Positions 1 to 6,731 of a stretch of DNA of 14,002 bases are shown here, piece by piece (the first letter of the stretch is position 1; each line of letters starts with the position of its first letter). The stretch is from positions 1-14,002 of the forward strand of contig JANXCK010000123.1 in the NCBI GenBank assembly GCA_025060055.1. The letters are read 5' to 3'. Origin of the DNA: Fimbriimonadales bacterium (GTDB taxonomy: Bacteria > Armatimonadota > Fimbriimonadia > Fimbriimonadales > GBS-DC). A program made the position numbers and the translations under genes. The notes beneath the pieces are model-generated. The model saw nothing but the letters and a program-made list of their open reading frames with translations, did no database searches and had not been told where the DNA came from.

Positions 1-1
1 C

Positions 2-1276
2 CAGTACCGTCGCAGCCGCAACCAGATTACAGACGCCATTCAAGGGGTGACAATCACGCTGCATAGCGCCGACGCCAGCAACCCGAAGGTGGCGCGACTG
101 ACCCTATCACGCGACACGGAAGCGGCACGCGGCGCTGTGAACAACTTCGTGAACGCCTTCAACAGCCTTGTGGACTTCCTCAAGCAGAATGCTTCGCTGA
201 ATAAAGAAACCTTGCAGGCAGGCGTGCTGTTCGGCGATACAACCGTAAGCAATGTGATGGACGGCTTGATTAACCGCACAATCAGCGCGTTGCCGAATGT
301 GCAGGACGGGCTGCGCGTGCTGGCACAAGTGGGCGTGCAACTGGGACAGGACGGCAAACTGAGCTTCAACGAGAGCCGATTCAACCAAGCAATCGCGCAG
401 GATTTGCAGGGTGTCATCCGTCTGTTCACTGCCACAGGACGCACCACCGATCCGAACATTAGTTTTGTGTCGTCCACCGACAAGACGAAAGCCTCGCCGC
501 TGGAGGGCTACGAGGTGGTGATTACACAGGTTGCGACGCGGGCAACCGCGACAGCAAGCATAGCGCAGACGAACGCCAGCACCGAAGTTGAGACGCTCAC
601 TTTCAGCGGCTCGCTGTTCGGCAACGACCCCGTGAACCTGATAATTCCTGTGGGGAGTACCATCGACGACACGATTAGCCGTATCAACAACGACCCGCGC
701 CTGCGTAATCGTGTGGTCGCCAGCAAGGATGACACAGGCAAGCTGGTGATTCGCGCGGTGAACTTCGGCTCCGCCAGCAACTTCACGGTGGTTTCGGACA
801 AGGCGGCAGCATCCAACAACTCTGGTATCGGTACAACCGCCATCAATGCGGAAGGGCAGGATGTAGCGGGAACCATCAATGGCGAACCCGCCACAGGGCG
901 CGGACAGTTCCTGACAGGCAACAACGACAACCCCAACACGGCAGGCTTGCAGATTCGAGTGACGGCGACCGCTCCTGGAACCTACGGGCGTGTCCATTTC
1001 ACGCGTGGCGTTGCCGACCAAGTGCGCCTGTTCGCACGACAGGCGACCGACATCGTGAACGGCGACATCCAAACCGCGACCAACACCCTACGCGACCAGA
1101 TAAGCGCGATTGACCGACAGATTGAGGCAATTCGCGAAGAGGTCAACCGTCGGCAGCAGATGCTGCGTGAACAGTTCGCACGGATGGAGCGCGCTATCAG
1201 CCAGATGCAAAGTCAGGGTGCGCGGCTCGCGGCGTTCGCCGCCAGCTTGCCACGAGTTGGCATCGCCAACATGTGA
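2..1276 (+). CDS. fliD: Flagellar filament cap protein FliD, C-terminal part (5' end outside window)
   Basis: FliD forms the cap at the tip of the flagellar filament, where it helps flagellin subunits fold into place outside the cell. The reading frame is open from base 2, so the gene begins before the window. The GTG at 47 is internal, because the codons before it (ending ITDAIQG) already match the FliD pattern that precedes VTITLHSAD. The middle has the flagellin-hook-like region (VITQVATRA, then INNDPRLRNRVVASKDD). It is followed by the typical stretch VAGTINGEPATGRGQ and then TRGVADQV. The last 60 residues are a charged helix (IDRQIEAIREEVNRRQQML, then RMERAISQMQSQGARL) of the kind that ends FliD proteins. 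fliS follows after 16 bases and a good ribosome site, so the two are probably cotranscribed. The family assignment is firm; the total length is unknown. Confidence 0.93.
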   Translation, partial: QYRRSRNQITDAIQGVTITLHSADASNPKVARLTLSRDTEAARGAVNNFVNAFNSLVDFLKQNASLNKETLQAGVLFGDTTVSNVMDGLINRTISALPNVQDGLRVLAQVGVQLGQDGKLSFNESRFNQAIAQDLQGVIRLFTATGRTTDPNISFVSSTDKTKASPLEGYEVVITQVATRATATASIAQTNASTEVETLTFSGSLFGNDPVNLIIPVGSTIDDTISRINNDPRLRNRVVASKDDTGKLVIRAVNFGSASNFTVVSDKAAASNNSGIGTTAINAEGQDVAGTINGEPATGRGQFLTGNNDNPNTAGLQIRVTATAPGTYGRVHFTRGVADQVRLFARQATDIVNGDIQTATNTLRDQISAIDRQIEAIREEVNRRQQMLREQFARMERAISQMQSQGARLAAFAASLPRVGIANM

Positions 1277-1278
1277 AC

Positions 1279-1283
1279 GGAGG
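1279..1283 (+). promoter_or_regulatory. Ribosome binding site of fliS (GGAGG)
   Basis: GGAGG lies 9 bases before the ATG at 1293 and directly after the fliD stop (1274-1276). It decides the fliS start. The frame stays open back to 1110, but that extension would lie inside fliD and has no family similarity. Confidence 0.8.
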
Positions 1284-1292
1284 CGTATCGGA

Positions 1293-1715
1293 ATGTATAA
1301 CGGCGTGAACGGTTATGAGCGGTACTTGGAAACGGCAGTGGAAACCGCCAGTCCCGCGCGGCTCATCGTGATGCTGTATGACGGTGCTATCCGCTTCATC
1401 AACGAGGCGTCGCAGGCGATGCGCCAACGCGATTACGAAACTCAGAATACCAAACTCCAGCGAGCGCAAAAAATCTTAGCGGAACTCATCAGCAGCCTCG
1501 ATTTCGAAAAAGGCGGCGAAATCGCCGAGAACCTGCTCCGCTTGTATACCTACATGTACAACCAACTGGTCGAGGCAAACATCAGCGACCGTAGCGAGCT
1601 GCTTGAGCATGTGGTGTGCCTGCTTTCGGAGTTGCGTGAAGCGTGGGATGCCATCGCCACGGAAGCGGAAGCACAGGTGAGCATGCCCACAGCGAAGGTG
1701 AGTCTGCATGGCTAA
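1293..1715 (+). CDS. fliS: Flagellar export chaperone FliS
   Basis: FliS binds the C-terminal region of newly made flagellin in the cytoplasm. It prevents early polymerisation and delivers flagellin to the flagellar export apparatus. The 140-residue product has the usual FliS length and opening. An N-terminal YERYLETAVETASPARLIVM matches the family pattern (Y..Y....V.TA.P..L..MLYDG), and MLYDGAIRFINEA follows. Next come the helices around QRAQKILAELISSLDF, which end in the conserved YTYMYNQLVEAN. The ATG at 1293 is chosen over the longer open frame because of the GGAGG and the family N-terminus. It lies directly after fliD, and its last 8 bases overlap the next gene. The identification is firm. 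Confidence 0.95.
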   Translation: MYNGVNGYERYLETAVETASPARLIVMLYDGAIRFINEASQAMRQRDYETQNTKLQRAQKILAELISSLDFEKGGEIAENLLRLYTYMYNQLVEANISDRSELLEHVVCLLSELREAWDAIATEAEAQVSMPTAKVSLHG

Positions 1716-2043
1716 ATCGCTGATCGAGGCGCTGCTCCACGACTTCTGGCTGCTGAGCCTCTGCTTGGAAGATGCGATTGAGGAAGAGCGCTGGGACGAG
1801 GTCACAGGGCTGCTGCAGCGACGCGAGGAGACCCTGCGCACCTTAGAGCAACTGGAGCCAGACCCGAAGTGGCTACCGCTGTTGCGTCGTGCGCTGGACG
1901 CCGACGAGCGCTGTCAGAACCTCTTGCGTCGTAAGCAGCGCGCTCTGCTGCTTGAGTTGGAACAGGAAGAGCGCCAGCGCCACTGCGCCGATACCTACGA
2001 GACGCCGCACCATACCGACTGGAAATTCGAGGCGGAAGGATAG
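1708..2043 (+). CDS. Small flagellar-cluster protein, FliT-like chaperone candidate
   Basis: This is a 111-residue, strongly helical and charged protein with no signal peptide or membrane segment. Its ATG lies inside the end of fliS (8-base overlap), so it is translationally coupled to fliS. In many flagellar clusters the gene after fliD-fliS encodes FliT or a FliT-like chaperone that binds FliD. The size, the acidic N-terminal helix (LCLEDAIEEERWDEV), the central RREETLRTLEQLE and the position all fit that role. The sequence itself is not distinctive enough to name it on motif grounds, so the function rests mainly on context. The last 20 residues (around ETPHHTDWKF) look unstructured. Confidence 0.6.
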   Translation: MAKSLIEALLHDFWLLSLCLEDAIEEERWDEVTGLLQRREETLRTLEQLEPDPKWLPLLRRALDADERCQNLLRRKQRALLLELEQEERQRHCADTYETPHHTDWKFEAEG

Positions 2044-2179
2044 CGCTAAAGAACGAAAACACCGATTGATATCTCCCTTCAACCTGCCTCCGACGCAACA
2101 GGAGTTCCGCCTGCTGTGTGGAATCGCACTGTGCTGTGAGTAGGACGGAACGCAGATGCAGGCGTAGGGAGTGCGCCCG

Positions 2180-5100
2180 ATGAACCTTGTCCTCACACGC
2201 ATACGGCTGCACGGGTTCAAAACCTTCGCGCAACGCGTGGAAATCGAACTCGCCTCCAACATCACGGCGATTGTGGGACCGAACGGCTGCGGCAAGAGCA
2301 ACCTTGTGGACGCGATTCTTTGGGCGCTGGGCGAGGCAAATGTGCGAGCCTTGCGAGCGCAGACGCCGACCGAAGTGCTGTTCAGCGGTTCCACAACGCA
2401 CAAGCCGCTCGGACTGGCGGAAGTTGCCCTCTGGTTCAACAACGAGTCGCGCTGGCTGCCGCTGGATGTGGACGAGGTGCAGATTACGCGTCGCCTGTAT
2501 CGCTCTGGGGAGTGGGAATGCTGGATCAACCGCACTCCAGCGCGTCTGCGCGACCTTGCAGATTTGTTTGCTGGCACGGGGTTGGGGCGCGGTGGCTACG
2601 CTATCGTGGGGCAAGGCGATATCGAGGCGCTTCTGAGTGCGCCGCCTGACGAACGCCGTCGCTGGCTGGAAGAGGTCGCAGGCGTTGCGCTCTACCGCAC
2701 ACGACGCAAAGACGCCCTGCGCGACCTCGAAGCAGCGCGGTTGCACTTGATGCGCGTTGACGATGTGCTGCGCGAGCTGGAGCGCCAACGCGCGCCGTTG
2801 CGCCACGAGGCGGAACGCGCCCTGCTCTATCGCGAGCTGCGCCACCAACTGCAGCAGCTGGAGCGCGCCCTGATGCAGTATGAATACTGCGCCTTGCAGC
2901 AACGCCTTGCCGAAGCGCGTGCCGAACGCAACACGCTGCGCGAACAGATTCGGCGCACCGAACTCGCGATTGCTGAACAGGAGACCCAAGCGGAACAGTA
3001 CGGGCAGGCGATTGCGCATCAGGAGAGCGGGATGGACACTCTGCGCACTGTGCTGCAGAGCCTGCTAACCGCCGAAGAGCGGATGCTGGGCGAGCAGAGC
3101 CGTCTCGACGAGCGCGAACACGCCCTGAGCGAACTCGCACGCGCTTTAGAAGAGGAAGCGCACAATCTCCAAGCGCAGGCAGCGGAACGCCAAACGCGCA
3201 TTGCCACGCTGCACGCCGAACTGCAAGCGGTGCAGACCGAAGCACAGCATCTCGCGCCTGCGACCGAGCAAGCCGAGTCGGAAGTGCAACAGTTGGCAGC
3301 GCGTCGTCGCACTCTGGAAACCGCTTACCAAGCCGCCCTGCGCCGCTATGCCGAGCAGGAGCAGGCACGCCAACGCCACGCGCAACTGCACGCCGAGTCC
3401 GCCGAGATTCAGGCACACCTGAACCGCTCCCGTGCCGAAGCTGAAAGCGTCCGCGAGGCGTTGCGAACTGCCCAAGCGCACGAAAACGCGCTCCAAACCC
3501 AAGTCGCGACGCTGGAGACCGAGCAAGCCGAGAGTGAGCAAGTGTTGCAACGGCTCACTCGCAGAGCGCAGAGCGAACGGCACGCTGTGGAGACGCTGCG
3601 TGCCCGTGCCCACGCCTTGGAAGCCAGCCTGCAGGCAGGAGAGGGAGCAAGCCCTGCAGTGCGCGCTCTGCTGCAAGCCGTGCGTAAGGGCGAGCTGCAG
3701 GGAGTGTTTGTGCCCGTCGGCGCCGCGCTCACTGTGCCTGAGCCGTATCAGGTTGCCATCGGTGCTGCATTGGGCAGTGCAGTGAATGACATCCTCACGC
3801 CCAGTGAAGCCGAAGCACGCGCCGCCATCGAGTGGCTCACCCGCCATCGTGCAGGCAGGCTGACCTTCTTGCCGCTGGATTTGGTTCAGCCTCGCGGCGT
3901 GAACAAGCTTACCTATGCTGTGCAAAATGGTGTTCTCGGAATTGCCGCCGACCTCGTGCAGTACGACCCGCTCCACGAGCCTGCTATCCGTTATCTGCTG
4001 GGGCGCGTGCTGATAGTGGACACGCTGGAGACGGCGACGAGGCTGGTGAGACAGTGGCGCAGCGGCGCCCACTTCTCCGCTCGCTCAGCCGACGAGAGAG
4101 CAACGGGGGTCAACAATTCGCAAGCCGACTCCCCTCGCCCATCCAGCAGTCGAGGGGCTGGGGGTGAGGGCATTTCGCGCATCGCCACGCTCGACGGCTC
4201 TGTGGTGCAGCTCAGCGGCGCAATAACGGGCGGCGCGCTCGCAGCCGAGCGCAGCAGCCTGCTGCGCCTCAAAGCAGACCTCGACCGCGCCCGCGCCGAA
4301 CTGCACGCCGCCCAAACGCGCCTGCAGGAAGCCGAAACCGCCGCCGAGCGACATCGTTGCCAGCACCTCAAACGCCAGCGTCGGCTGGAAGCGTTGCGCC
4401 GTCAGCTCCGCGAGGCTGCCCAGCAACGGCTCCAGCTCGAAAACGAACTCACGCAGCGCCTGCGCGACATCCAGCGCGATGAAGCGCAACTCCAGCGCGT
4501 CGACGAGCAACTGCGGCAACTGCAGACCCTGCTCGAAGCGCCGTTGGATGCCGACCTTGCTGCGCTGGAAGCCGAGCGCGAGCAGCTGTGCGAGCTGCAC
4601 GAGGTGCGCATGCGCACCCTCGCCCAACAACGCGCCCAGCAGCAGCAACTTGAAACCCGCGCCCGTGAACTGCGGCAGCTGCTTGAGGCAGAGCAGCGCG
4701 CCCTGAGTCGCCTGCACGAGCGCAAGGAGAGCCTGAGGACGCGCTTACAACATGTGCGCCACGAGCAGGCTGCGGTTCAGACTCAGCGTGCCAGCGTCCA
4801 CGCTGAGCTGGAGCGCGTGCGAGCGCAGATTGCGCATGCGCAAGCTGAACTGGATGCCCGACGCGCTGCGCGTCAGCGCCTGCTGGAGCAGAGTTTCGCT
4901 GTCAACGACCGCATTCGCACTCTCCGCGCGGAACTGGCTCAGTATGCCGAGCGCGAACGCGCCCTCGACCTGCAGATTGCGCGCGCTGAGGTGAAGCTCG
5001 CCGAGATCGAGGCGAGCTGGCGAGGGGCGTTTGCTGATGAACCGCTGCCTGCAAGCGACGCGCCCGTGCCCGATAAGCCCCCTGTGGCGCGTGCTGAGCT

Positions 5101-5797
5101 GGAACGCTTGCGCCGCGCACTTGCTGAACTGGGCGAGGTGAACCCCACCGCCGCCGATGAGTACGCCCGCCTCAACGAACGCTACAGCCACTTGGCACGC
5201 CAGCGCGCAGACTTGGAGCAAACCTGCGCCCAACTGGAGCAGCAGCTGCGCGAAATCGACGCGCACGCTCGCGTGCAGTTCCTCGACACCTTCGAAGCCG
5301 TGCGACAGGCGTTCCAACTGCGTTTTGAGCAGCTGTTTGAAGGTGGTCAAGCGGAGCTGATTCTCACCGAGACGCGCGACCCGCTCTCAGCTGGCGTGCT
5401 GGTGGAGGTACAGCCACCGGGCAAGCGTCGTCAGCGGCTGGAGCTGCTTTCTGGGGGCGAGCGTGCGCTCACGGCGATTGCTCTGCTGTTTGCGTTCGGT
5501 ACGGTCAAGCCCAGCCCGCTGCTGATTCTGGACGAGGTGGACGCTGCGCTGGACGGGCGCAATGTGCAACGCTTCGCCGACTACCTGACGCAGATGGCGC
5601 AAAGCTCACAAATCCTGATTGTGACGCATAACCCCATCACGACGGCAGTGGCGCAGCAGTGGCTGGGCGTGTCGATGACAGGGGGCGTGTCGCGTGTCGT
5701 GCCTTACACGCCGCCTGAGTCGCTACGCGCCCCAGACGGCGTGGAGCGCCGCCGCGCTGCAATCCAGTTCACCAGCGAAACAAGCCCCCAGCCGTAG
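2180..5797 (+). CDS. smc: Chromosome segregation protein SMC with an insertion in the hinge
   Basis: SMC is the ATPase core of bacterial condensin, organising and separating the chromosome together with ScpA/ScpB. The 1205-residue protein shows the full architecture. The N-terminal Walker A is GPNGCGKSN (about 33-41), followed by the SMC pattern QGDIEALLSAPPDERR and EEVAGVALYRTRRKD. A long Glu/Arg/Gln/Ala coiled coil leads to a hinge at about 508-686 (GVFVPVGAAL to GAITGGALA), then the return coil. The ABC signature LSGGERALTAIALLFA starts near 1090 and Walker B LLILDEVDAALD has Asp1118/Glu1119. The ATG at 2180 is preferred over the GTG at 2171 because AGGGAG (2166-2171) is well spaced only for the ATG. 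Two oddities: about 35-40 extra residues near 627-666 in the hinge (see repeat at 4131), and a tail of about 30 residues beyond the usual end that is antisense to the PAP2 gene. The 136 bases before it contain no evident gene or clear terminator. Confidence 0.96.
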   Translation: MNLVLTRIRLHGFKTFAQRVEIELASNITAIVGPNGCGKSNLVDAILWALGEANVRALRAQTPTEVLFSGSTTHKPLGLAEVALWFNNESRWLPLDVDEVQITRRLYRSGEWECWINRTPARLRDLADLFAGTGLGRGGYAIVGQGDIEALLSAPPDERRRWLEEVAGVALYRTRRKDALRDLEAARLHLMRVDDVLRELERQRAPLRHEAERALLYRELRHQLQQLERALMQYEYCALQQRLAEARAERNTLREQIRRTELAIAEQETQAEQYGQAIAHQESGMDTLRTVLQSLLTAEERMLGEQSRLDEREHALSELARALEEEAHNLQAQAAERQTRIATLHAELQAVQTEAQHLAPATEQAESEVQQLAARRRTLETAYQAALRRYAEQEQARQRHAQLHAESAEIQAHLNRSRAEAESVREALRTAQAHENALQTQVATLETEQAESEQVLQRLTRRAQSERHAVETLRARAHALEASLQAGEGASPAVRALLQAVRKGELQGVFVPVGAALTVPEPYQVAIGAALGSAVNDILTPSEAEARAAIEWLTRHRAGRLTFLPLDLVQPRGVNKLTYAVQNGVLGIAADLVQYDPLHEPAIRYLLGRVLIVDTLETATRLVRQWRSGAHFSARSADERATGVNNSQADSPRPSSSRGAGGEGISRIATLDGSVVQLSGAITGGALAAERSSLLRLKADLDRARAELHAAQTRLQEAETAAERHRCQHLKRQRRLEALRRQLREAAQQRLQLENELTQRLRDIQRDEAQLQRVDEQLRQLQTLLEAPLDADLAALEAEREQLCELHEVRMRTLAQQRAQQQQLETRARELRQLLEAEQRALSRLHERKESLRTRLQHVRHEQAAVQTQRASVHAELERVRAQIAHAQAELDARRAARQRLLEQSFAVNDRIRTLRAELAQYAERERALDLQIARAEVKLAEIEASWRGAFADEPLPASDAPVPDKPPVARAELERLRRALAELGEVNPTAADEYARLNERYSHLARQRADLEQTCAQLEQQLREIDAHARVQFLDTFEAVRQAFQLRFEQLFEGGQAELILTETRDPLSAGVLVEVQPPGKRRQRLELLSGGERALTAIALLFAFGTVKPSPLLILDEVDAALDGRNVQRFADYLTQMAQSSQILIVTHNPITTAVAQQWLGVSMTGGVSRVVPYTPPESLRAPDGVERRRAAIQFTSETSPQP
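4131..4170 (+). repeat. Palindromic repeat inserted in frame in the SMC hinge
   Basis: The stretch has arms CCCCTCG (4131-4137) and CGAGGGG (4151-4157), a perfect 7-base inverted repeat around a 13-base loop. It is followed by CTGGGGGTGAGGG. This arrangement is the kind seen in dispersed intergenic repeats of GC-rich bacteria; the resemblance is from general recognition, not a search. In the smc frame it reads SPRPSSSRGAGGEG (residues 651-664), a low-complexity peptide between the conserved hinge segments VDTLETATRLVRQW and RIATLDGSVV, which are normally only a few residues apart. The flanking 4058-4130 stretch is also extra and may belong to the same insertion. Edges are uncertain. Confidence 0.6.
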
Positions 5798-6279
5798 AGC
5801 CAGCCCAGCAGCCAGCCCGCCAGCACATCCGACGGGTAATGCACACCGATATAGATGCGCGACAAACCCACAGCCACAGGCAGCCAAAACAGCCACAGCA
5901 ACGCCTGACGCCCCCATAATGCCGTCGCAACACCCACCAGTGCGCTCATATTCGCAGCGTGCGCCGACGGAAAAGACCCCGAAGTCAGGTCGCCCGTGAG
6001 CGCGTCAATCGGCAGCGCGACGCACGGACGCTCCCGCCCCACCCATGCCTTGAGTAAGTCGCAGGTCTCGTTGGTCAGCGCCAGCACGGGCAGCAGCCAC
6101 AGCGCGAACGCCCGCGCCCTGCCCCCACGCCACAGCAAATAGAGCCATAACAGCAACGCGCCGACACGCCCTGGCGTCGTTTTCAGCGCATCGGAAAGCA
6201 AAATCATAATGGGTGTGAGCCAATCCGCCCGCCAGCCCTCAAAGATCCAATAGAACAGGCTCGTATCCAAATCCAGCAT
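5704..6279 (-). CDS. PAP2-family membrane phosphatase (undecaprenyl-diphosphatase or lipid phosphatase type)
   Basis: This is a 191-residue integral membrane protein of the type 2 phosphatidic acid phosphatase superfamily, which dephosphorylates lipid phosphates or pyrophosphates at the membrane. All three catalytic motifs are present. They are K77-x6-R84-P85 (KAWVGRERP), P104-S-A-H107 (SFPSAHAAN) and S140-R141-x5-H147-x3-D151 (SRIYIGVHYPSD). Hydrophobic segments lie around 21-35, 40-50, 58-70, 110-135 and 152-173. The substrate cannot be told from sequence; undecaprenyl pyrophosphate recycling is one common role. The ATG at 6279 has AGGA a few bases upstream on the minus strand. The 3' end overlaps the end of smc by 94 bases in the opposite direction, so the basic tail (AARRRSTPSGARSDSGGV) is antisense to the SMC tail. 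Confidence 0.88.
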   Translation of the reverse strand: MLDLDTSLFYWIFEGWRADWLTPIMILLSDALKTTPGRVGALLLWLYLLWRGGRARAFALWLLPVLALTNETCDLLKAWVGRERPCVALPIDALTGDLTSGSFPSAHAANMSALVGVATALWGRQALLWLFWLPVAVGLSRIYIGVHYPSDVLAGWLLGWLYGWGLVSLVNWIAARRRSTPSGARSDSGGV

Positions 6280-6283
6280 GGTT

Positions 6284-6408
6284 TCCTGTGATGTCGTCCT
6301 CGCGCAGCACCTCTACCTCCAGCGGCGCTGTGTGCCGATACACCTGCTTGCGCTCTGGAAACAGCAGCCACGTCTCACCCACCGCAAGTGTACCCCGAGT
6401 TTGGCGCA
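6284..6408 (-). pseudogene. Possible remnant of a Uma2-family (DUF820) gene
   Basis: Read on the minus strand, this stretch gives a short peptide containing LAVGETWLLFPERKQVY followed by RHTAPLEVEVLREDDI. That resembles the C-terminal part of Uma2-family putative nuclease proteins (typically ...VWLVdPe...V.vyr....v.vL.e.D.L). There is no start codon in reach and nothing recognisable as the N-terminal half. The frame runs on into the PAP2 gene and ends near 6239. It is therefore a decayed fragment at best. The similarity is judged by eye and could be chance in GC-rich DNA. Confidence 0.33.
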
Positions 6409-6479
6409 GTAGGAAGGGGAATTGGGGAACAGTCCTGTCTGTGCCGTCGCTGACGCAACGCCTGCTTGGGCGAGACGCC

Positions 6480-6650
6480 TTACACCAATCGAGGTTGCAA
6501 ATGACGCAATATCATAAGCGGCTCAAGCCGTTCGTATGCAGACGAAGCCGACCTCCGTCGGCTATAGCCCGCGTAGGCGGGCTTGGTTTGCACAGGAACG
6601 GCTTCAGCCGTACCGAAATATTCCGCTATTCGAAACCCCGATTGGTATAA
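6480..6650 (+). repeat. Palindromic MITE-like element, copy A (171 bases)
   Basis: The ends form an imperfect terminal inverted repeat. TTACACCAATCGAGGTT at the left matches the reverse complement of the right end, TTATACCAATCGGGGTT, in 15 of 17 bases. Weaker similarity continues inward for about 35-40 bases. The 93-base core (6519-6611) is a set of nested hairpins: an outer arm CCGTTCGTATGCA with TGCACAGGAACGG, and inner hairpins AGCCGAC/GTCGGCT and AGCCCGC-GTAG-GCGGGCT. The reverse complement of the core at 10938-11030 matches without gaps, with about 8 differences by hand count. There is no coding capacity. It lies between the PAP2 gene and the truncated uvrA, ending 3 bases before the first in-frame GTG of the uvrA frame. 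Confidence 0.88.
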
Positions 6651-6718
6651 GCCGTGCTTGTCAGCGGGGACGCCGACGCTACCCAGTGGAACTTCCTAAG
6701 CAGTCCCGTTGTTCGGGG

Positions 6719-6724
6719 TATAAT
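6719..6724 (+). promoter_or_regulatory. TATAAT -10 box in front of truncated uvrA
   Basis: GGGGTATAAT ends 7 bases before the ATG at 6732, the spacing expected if transcription starts at or next to the start codon, giving a leaderless mRNA. There is no clear -35 box and no Shine-Dalgarno sequence before 6732. The same core, GGNTATAAT, occurs before the Rieske gene and the hydrolase gene. Confidence 0.5.
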
Positions 6725-6731
6725 GCTTGGC

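Noticed and set aside
107..1072. Long open frames on the minus strand inside fliD, smc and the hydrolase gene (for example 107-1072, 1802-3019, 3146-4072, 12159-12869)
   Set aside because: They lie entirely opposite well-identified genes, show Arg/Ala/Cys/His-rich composition typical of antisense reading of GC-rich codons, and contain no recognisable domain.
1110..1292. Longer fliS start at 1110 and longer sufU start at 10335
   Set aside because: Both extensions lie inside the upstream gene; family N-termini, coupling overlap or ribosome site fix the starts at 1293 and 10488.
2044..2179. Terminator or regulatory RNA between the FliT-like gene and smc
   Set aside because: Only weak matches such as CGCCTGC (2108-2114) with GCAGGCG (2158-2164) were seen, 43 bases apart and without a T-run; not enough to call.
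6288..6650. 120-codon open frame on + between PAP2 and uvrA
   Set aside because: Its second half is the palindromic repeat and its first half is antisense to the possible Uma2 remnant; it has no ribosome site or family resemblance.
6480..6650. CRISPR array or tRNA from the regular hairpins in the repeats
   Set aside because: There are no equal-length direct repeats with unique spacers, and the hairpins lack an anticodon arm, T-loop and CCA-type acceptor.
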